Source: G965198795 sp965198795 (GTDB taxonomy: Bacteria > Pseudomonadota > Alphaproteobacteria > Rhodospirillales > Casp-alpha2). Taken from it: 64,000 bases of DNA. Within the stretch, counting starts at the first letter, position 1, and each line of letters begins with the position of its first letter. Positions 60,533-64,000 of this stretch are shown here, in pieces. The stretch is from positions 1,674,001 through 1,738,000 of the forward strand of contig OZ240674.1 in assembly GCA_965198795.1 (NCBI GenBank), read 5' to 3'. A program made the translations under genes and the position numbers. Below the pieces are notes generated by a model, which searched no databases, was not told where the DNA came from, and was given only the letters and a program-made list of their open reading frames with translations.

Positions 60533-61744
60533 ATGGCGCGCGGCCAGGGCCCCTTGGCGGGCATGAAAGTGATTGAGTTGTCACACATCATGGCGGGTCC
60601 CGTGACGGGCTTGATGCTCGCCGATCTGGGCGCGGATGTCGTCAAGATCGAGAAGACGCCCGGCGGCGACGATACGCGCCGCTTCGTCCCGCCCAAGCTT
60701 GGTGATGAGGCCGCCGCGTTTCTCATGATGAATAGGGGTAAACGCGGCGTTGCCGTGGACCTCAAGTCTTCCGACGGCCTGAGCGTGGTCAAAAAACTGA
60801 TCTCCGGGGCCGATGTGGTGACCGAGAACTACCGCGCCGGCGCCATGGAGCGGCTGGGTCTGGGCTATGGGGAACTCAGACGGGACAATCCGGGTTTGAT
60901 CCTCTGTTCCATCTCTGGTTTCGGCCGGACGGGACCTTACGCGAACCGCGGCGGTTACGATCTGATCGCCCAAGGCATGAGCGGTCTAATGAGCGTCACC
61001 GGCGAGGGACCGGGCCGCCCGCCCTGCAAAGTGGGCGCGCCGGTCACCGACGTCACGGCCGGTATACTGGGCGCCCTGGGCGTCGTTTCCGCCTATGCGC
61101 ACAAGCTGAAAACCGGCGAGGGTCAAGTCGTCGACACGTCGCTGTTCGAGGCCGGCGTCACGCACACCTATTGGCAGTCGGCCATCGCCTTCGCGACGGG
61201 GCTCGCGCCAGAGCCGATGGGCTCCGCGCACCCTTTGAATGCGCCCTACCAGGCGTTTGAAACAGCGGACGGCTGGATCAACCTGGGCGCCGCCAACCAA
61301 CGCAACTGGGAGCGCATGTTCGAGCAGGTGGACGCGCCCGAAATCCGGGATGATCCGCGGTTCGCCGACAATGACCTTCGGATGCGGAACCGTCTGGCGC
61401 TGGAAGAGGCATTGATCCCTGTCTTCAAATCAAGGTCCTCGGCCGACTGGCTGGAGGCGTTGGAGAAGGCCGGCGTGCCGGCCGGCCCCGTCATGGACAC
61501 GCTGGAAATGCAGGCGGACCCGCACACTCTCGCCCGCGGCATGGTCGTCGATGTGCCCCATAAGACGCTTGGTTCCCATAAGACGCTGGGTCTTCCCATC
61601 AAGCTCTCCGAAACACCGGGCGGGGTGACGGAAGGCGCGCCGGTTTATGGCCAGCACACGCGCGAGGTTTTGGCGGAGGCGGGTTTCGCGCCGGACGTCA
61701 TCGACGGCTTTATCGCGTCAGGCGCCGTGGCCGCGGCGGATTAG
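60533..61744 (+). CDS. Class III (CaiB/BaiF) CoA-transferase
   Basis: A 403-aa family III CoA-transferase. GMKVIELSHIMAGPVTGLML and DLGADVVKIEKTPGGDDTR are the N-terminal signature, and FGRTGPYANRGGYDLIAQGM the middle motif. The catalytic aspartate is expected in APVTDVTAGILGAL (D173), matching Asp169 of formyl-CoA transferase. Members move CoA between organic acids such as succinate, formate or carnitine; the acid pair here is unknown. GGAGGAGACC lies about 10 bases before the ATG. Divergent from the receptor cyclase. Confidence 0.92.
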   Translation: MARGQGPLAGMKVIELSHIMAGPVTGLMLADLGADVVKIEKTPGGDDTRRFVPPKLGDEAAAFLMMNRGKRGVAVDLKSSDGLSVVKKLISGADVVTENYRAGAMERLGLGYGELRRDNPGLILCSISGFGRTGPYANRGGYDLIAQGMSGLMSVTGEGPGRPPCKVGAPVTDVTAGILGALGVVSAYAHKLKTGEGQVVDTSLFEAGVTHTYWQSAIAFATGLAPEPMGSAHPLNAPYQAFETADGWINLGAANQRNWERMFEQVDAPEIRDDPRFADNDLRMRNRLALEEALIPVFKSRSSADWLEALEKAGVPAGPVMDTLEMQADPHTLARGMVVDVPHKTLGSHKTLGLPIKLSETPGGVTEGAPVYGQHTREVLAEAGFAPDVIDGFIASGAVAAAD

Positions 61745-62180
61745 CGCGTTATGAAATCAGGCGCGTTCATGCCCCGCGTTTCGGCATGGCCGGCGCGTTC
61801 GCAGGGCGCGCGCGCGGGGCCCGCATGACGATTCCGGATTGAGCCAACGCGCCGTTCCCGCGAAAGCGCGAATCCAGCGCGGCGGCCCTCAGCCCAAGCA
61901 ATGATCGAGTGATGGAGGTTGCTCTGGTTTCCCGCTTTCGCGGGAACGGCGGATCAAACCTCTTGGAAACCCGCTAAAGCCGCTCCACTCAACGGCGTGG
62001 CGCTCTGGCGCGGTCCTCGGCGGTGGGGCGCGTAAGCGCGCGGCGCTTGTCCTTCGGGGCCTAATACACGCCGATCAGGGGCGAACCCTGATTGATAAAA
62101 CTCTTGACCGGCCGGGCCGAAGGTCCAAACCTCCCGGGTCTCGCATCGGTTCTTCCCCGCTTTGAAACAGAGGCCCCGTC
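61745..62180 (+). other. 436-bp intergenic region
   Basis: It contains the long inverted repeat listed separately and no credible reading frame. Around 62085-62180 a promoter for the acetoacetate-CoA ligase is expected; AGAGG at 62170 could serve as ribosome-binding site. Nothing else recognised. Confidence 0.6.
61850..61951. repeat. Inverted pair of dispersed palindromic elements
   Basis: CGCCGTTCCCGCGAAAGCG (61850-61868) is repeated as its exact complement at 61933-61951, giving 19-bp arms around 64 bp. Each arm also carries a small internal palindrome of the TTCCCGC...GCGGGAA kind seen near 26682. This is the head-to-head pairing expected of REP/BIME-like elements. Confidence 0.75.
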
Positions 62181-64000
62181 ATGGACCAGCCGCTTTGGAC
62201 GCCCACTCAAGCTCAGATCGATAACGCCGTCCTGACCAAGTTTTCGGGCTACGTCAACGAGAGATTTTCGGCCGGCGTCGAAAATTCCGACGACTTGCAC
62301 GCGTTCTCGGTTGAGCGGATGGAGGATTTCTGGGTCGCCGTGCGCGATTACTTCAAGCTGAAGGCGGAAACATGGGGCGAACGGATTCTGATAGACGGCG
62401 ACAAGATGCCGGGCGCCAGGTTCTTCCCGGACGCCAAACTGAATTATGCGGAAAATCTGCTGGTCGGGTCCGGCGGCGGGGACGCCATCGTCTTCAGGTC
62501 CGAGACCGGCGCCACACGACGGATGAGTTGGGCGGAACTGCGTGCTGCGGTCTCGCGGCTTCAGCAATACCTAAAGGCCCAGGGCGTTGGCGAGGGTGAT
62601 CGGGTGGCCGGATACCTTCCGAATTTCCCCGAAGCCGTCATCGCCATGCTGGCGGCGGCGTCCCTGGGGGCCGTCTGGTCCTCCACGTCGCCGGATTTCG
62701 GCGTACAGGGCGTGCTGGACCGGTTCGGGCAAATCGGTCCCAAGGTTCTCTTCGTCACGGATGGTTATCACTACAACGGCAAATACCATGACATGACGGC
62801 CCGCAACGCGGAAATCCTTGACCGGCTTCCCACCGTGCGGACCGTTGTCGTCGCACCATACAGCGGCGGCGCGCCCGCGCCCGGCGCGTCTAATCCGGCA
62901 AACGCCGTATCCTTGGCGAGCGCGGTCAAGCCCTATGAGGCGAAGGCCGTCGAATATACCCGCGTTTCGGCTCAAGCCCCGCTCTACGTCATGTTCTCCA
63001 GCGGCACGACCGGGGCTCCGAAATGCATGGTTCATTCCGTGGGCGGCACCTTGCTCAAGCTGGCGACGGAGTACTATCTGCACAACGACCTGGGACCCGG
63101 GGACCGGTTGTTCTTCTTCACGACCTGCGGCTGGATGATGTGGAACTGGATGGCGGGCGCGCTGATGTGCGGCGCGACGCTGTTGCTGTTCGACGGCGCG
63201 CCCAGCTATCCGGAAATGGACGCGCTGTTCACCTTCGCCGATGAAGAGGGCATGACCTATTTCGGCACGTCGGCGAAGTTCATCGACGCGTTGATGAAGG
63301 CGGAAACGGCGCCCGCGGAAACCCACGACCTGTCGAGCCTGAAAATCATGGCCTCGACAGGATCGCCTTTGTCACCCGAGGGGTTTCGTTACGTTTATGA
63401 AAAAATAAAGAAAGACATTCACCTCGTGTCCTTCACCGGCGGGACGGACATCATGGGAATCTTCGCAGGCGGCGATCCGACCAAGCCCATGCGGGGCGAG
63501 ATTCAGCGCGCGGCCTTCGGGATTGATTTGCGGTGTTTTAACGATGAAGGGGAGCCCGTGTTGCAGGAAAAGGGCGAGCTGGTCTGCTGCAAACCGTTCC
63601 CGTCCATGCCGGTCGAGTTCCTGAACGATCCGGATGGGGCGCGCTACCGGAGCGCCTATTTCGAGCGGTTCCCGAATATCTGGACCCATGGCGATTACAT
63701 GGAGATCACCGAACATGGCGGCGTCGTCATGTATGGGCGCTCCGACGCCACGCTCAATCCCGGGGGCGTGCGGATCGGCACGGCCGAGATCTATCGCCAG
63801 GTTGAGAGGCTGGATGAGGTGATCGAAAGCCTGGTCATTGGCCAGGACTGGGATAACGATGTCCGGGTGGTCCTTTTCGTTCGTCTGGCGGACGGCGTGA
63901 CGCTGGATGAGGCCCTCGCCGGGAAAATCAAAACCCATGTGCGGACGAACTGCACGCCCCGGCATATGCCGGCGAAGGTCGTTGCGGTGACGGATATTCC
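62181..64000 (+). CDS. Acetoacetate-CoA ligase (3' end beyond the window)
   Basis: From the ATG at 62181 the frame is open for 606 codons to the window end. PLWTPTQAQIDNAVLTKF and the long N-terminal region, the adenylate P-loop YVMFSSGTTGAPKCMVHS, FFTTCGWMMWNWM, ASTGSPLSPEGF and the hinge region GRSDATLNPGGVRIGTAEIY are those of acetoacetyl-CoA synthetases rather than acetyl-CoA synthetases. About 50 C-terminal residues, probably with the catalytic lysine, lie outside. It activates acetoacetate for ketone-body or polyhydroxybutyrate metabolism. Same strand as the CoA-transferase. Confidence 0.93.
   Translation, partial: MDQPLWTPTQAQIDNAVLTKFSGYVNERFSAGVENSDDLHAFSVERMEDFWVAVRDYFKLKAETWGERILIDGDKMPGARFFPDAKLNYAENLLVGSGGGDAIVFRSETGATRRMSWAELRAAVSRLQQYLKAQGVGEGDRVAGYLPNFPEAVIAMLAAASLGAVWSSTSPDFGVQGVLDRFGQIGPKVLFVTDGYHYNGKYHDMTARNAEILDRLPTVRTVVVAPYSGGAPAPGASNPANAVSLASAVKPYEAKAVEYTRVSAQAPLYVMFSSGTTGAPKCMVHSVGGTLLKLATEYYLHNDLGPGDRLFFFTTCGWMMWNWMAGALMCGATLLLFDGAPSYPEMDALFTFADEEGMTYFGTSAKFIDALMKAETAPAETHDLSSLKIMASTGSPLSPEGFRYVYEKIKKDIHLVSFTGGTDIMGIFAGGDPTKPMRGEIQRAAFGIDLRCFNDEGEPVLQEKGELVCCKPFPSMPVEFLNDPDGARYRSAYFERFPNIWTHGDYMEITEHGGVVMYGRSDATLNPGGVRIGTAEIYRQVERLDEVIESLVIGQDWDNDVRVVLFVRLADGVTLDEALAGKIKTHVRTNCTPRHMPAKVVAVTDI

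Overview
The window reads as a chromosomal segment of a high-GC Gram-negative bacterium, most likely an alphaproteobacterium of Rhodospirillales type. The gene orders support this: rdgB-rph facing hrcA-grpE-dnaK-dnaJ, pyrB-pyrC'-plsY-(..)-dprA-topA-rnr-(..)-rpmG, and thrS-infC-rpmI-rplT-pheS-pheT. So does the infC start region, which encodes ARRP after an ATC/ATA codon. I see no tRNA or rRNA gene, no CRISPR array and no prophage. Most of the window is ordinary core genome with small accessory patches.

Layout. 1-5.6 kb: a LysR-type regulator, cut by the window edge, is divergent from a PLP enzyme of the D-cysteine desulfhydrase / L-cysteate sulfo-lyase family and a three-gene betaine-type ABC importer. 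This may be a sulfur-amino-acid or sulfonate uptake and cleavage unit. 5.7-7.9 kb: a class V aminotransferase, then a scar in which an internal hemW fragment meets a headless glycosyltransferase fragment. 7.9-14.7 kb: nucleotide-pool and RNA genes (rdgB, rph) and the heat-shock chaperone set. 14.7-17.05 kb: a small graveyard holding the C-terminal remnant of a serine-dehydrogenase-type protease, an IS630-family element with a changed catalytic residue, and a decayed IS5-family element abutting the rpmG stop codon. 17.05-31 kb: a long minus-strand run (rpmG, S41 peptidase lipoprotein, rnr, topA, dprA, an EmrAB-like efflux pair, plsY, a dihydroorotase-like gene lacking metal ligands, pyrB).

31-43 kb: a PAS-GGDEF diguanylate cyclase, a second decayed IS5 copy, and the MsrPQ methionine-sulfoxide repair pair, whose MsrQ carries an eight-copy KTDQR tail encoded by a 15-bp minisatellite. 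These are followed by a GST, a TPR protein, an SDR, a PEP-mutase-family enzyme, a hydrolase, two glycosyltransferases and an MFS transporter. 43-50.1 kb: the translation cluster thrS-infC-rpmI-rplT-pheST. 50.1-64 kb: a frameshifted HAD phosphatase, a six-TM class III cyclase, a GntR regulator with a D-2-hydroxyacid dehydrogenase, a 1343-aa receptor cyclase with three tandem periplasmic solute-binding domains, a class III CoA-transferase, and an acetoacetate-CoA ligase running off the end.

The least conventional items are the triple-SBP receptor cyclase (56366-60397), the MsrQ minisatellite tail, the hemW/glycosyltransferase scar and the sulfo-lyase/ABC locus. Several apparent frameshifts sit in poly-A runs, so some may be sequencing errors. 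I saw no large undescribed multigene system.
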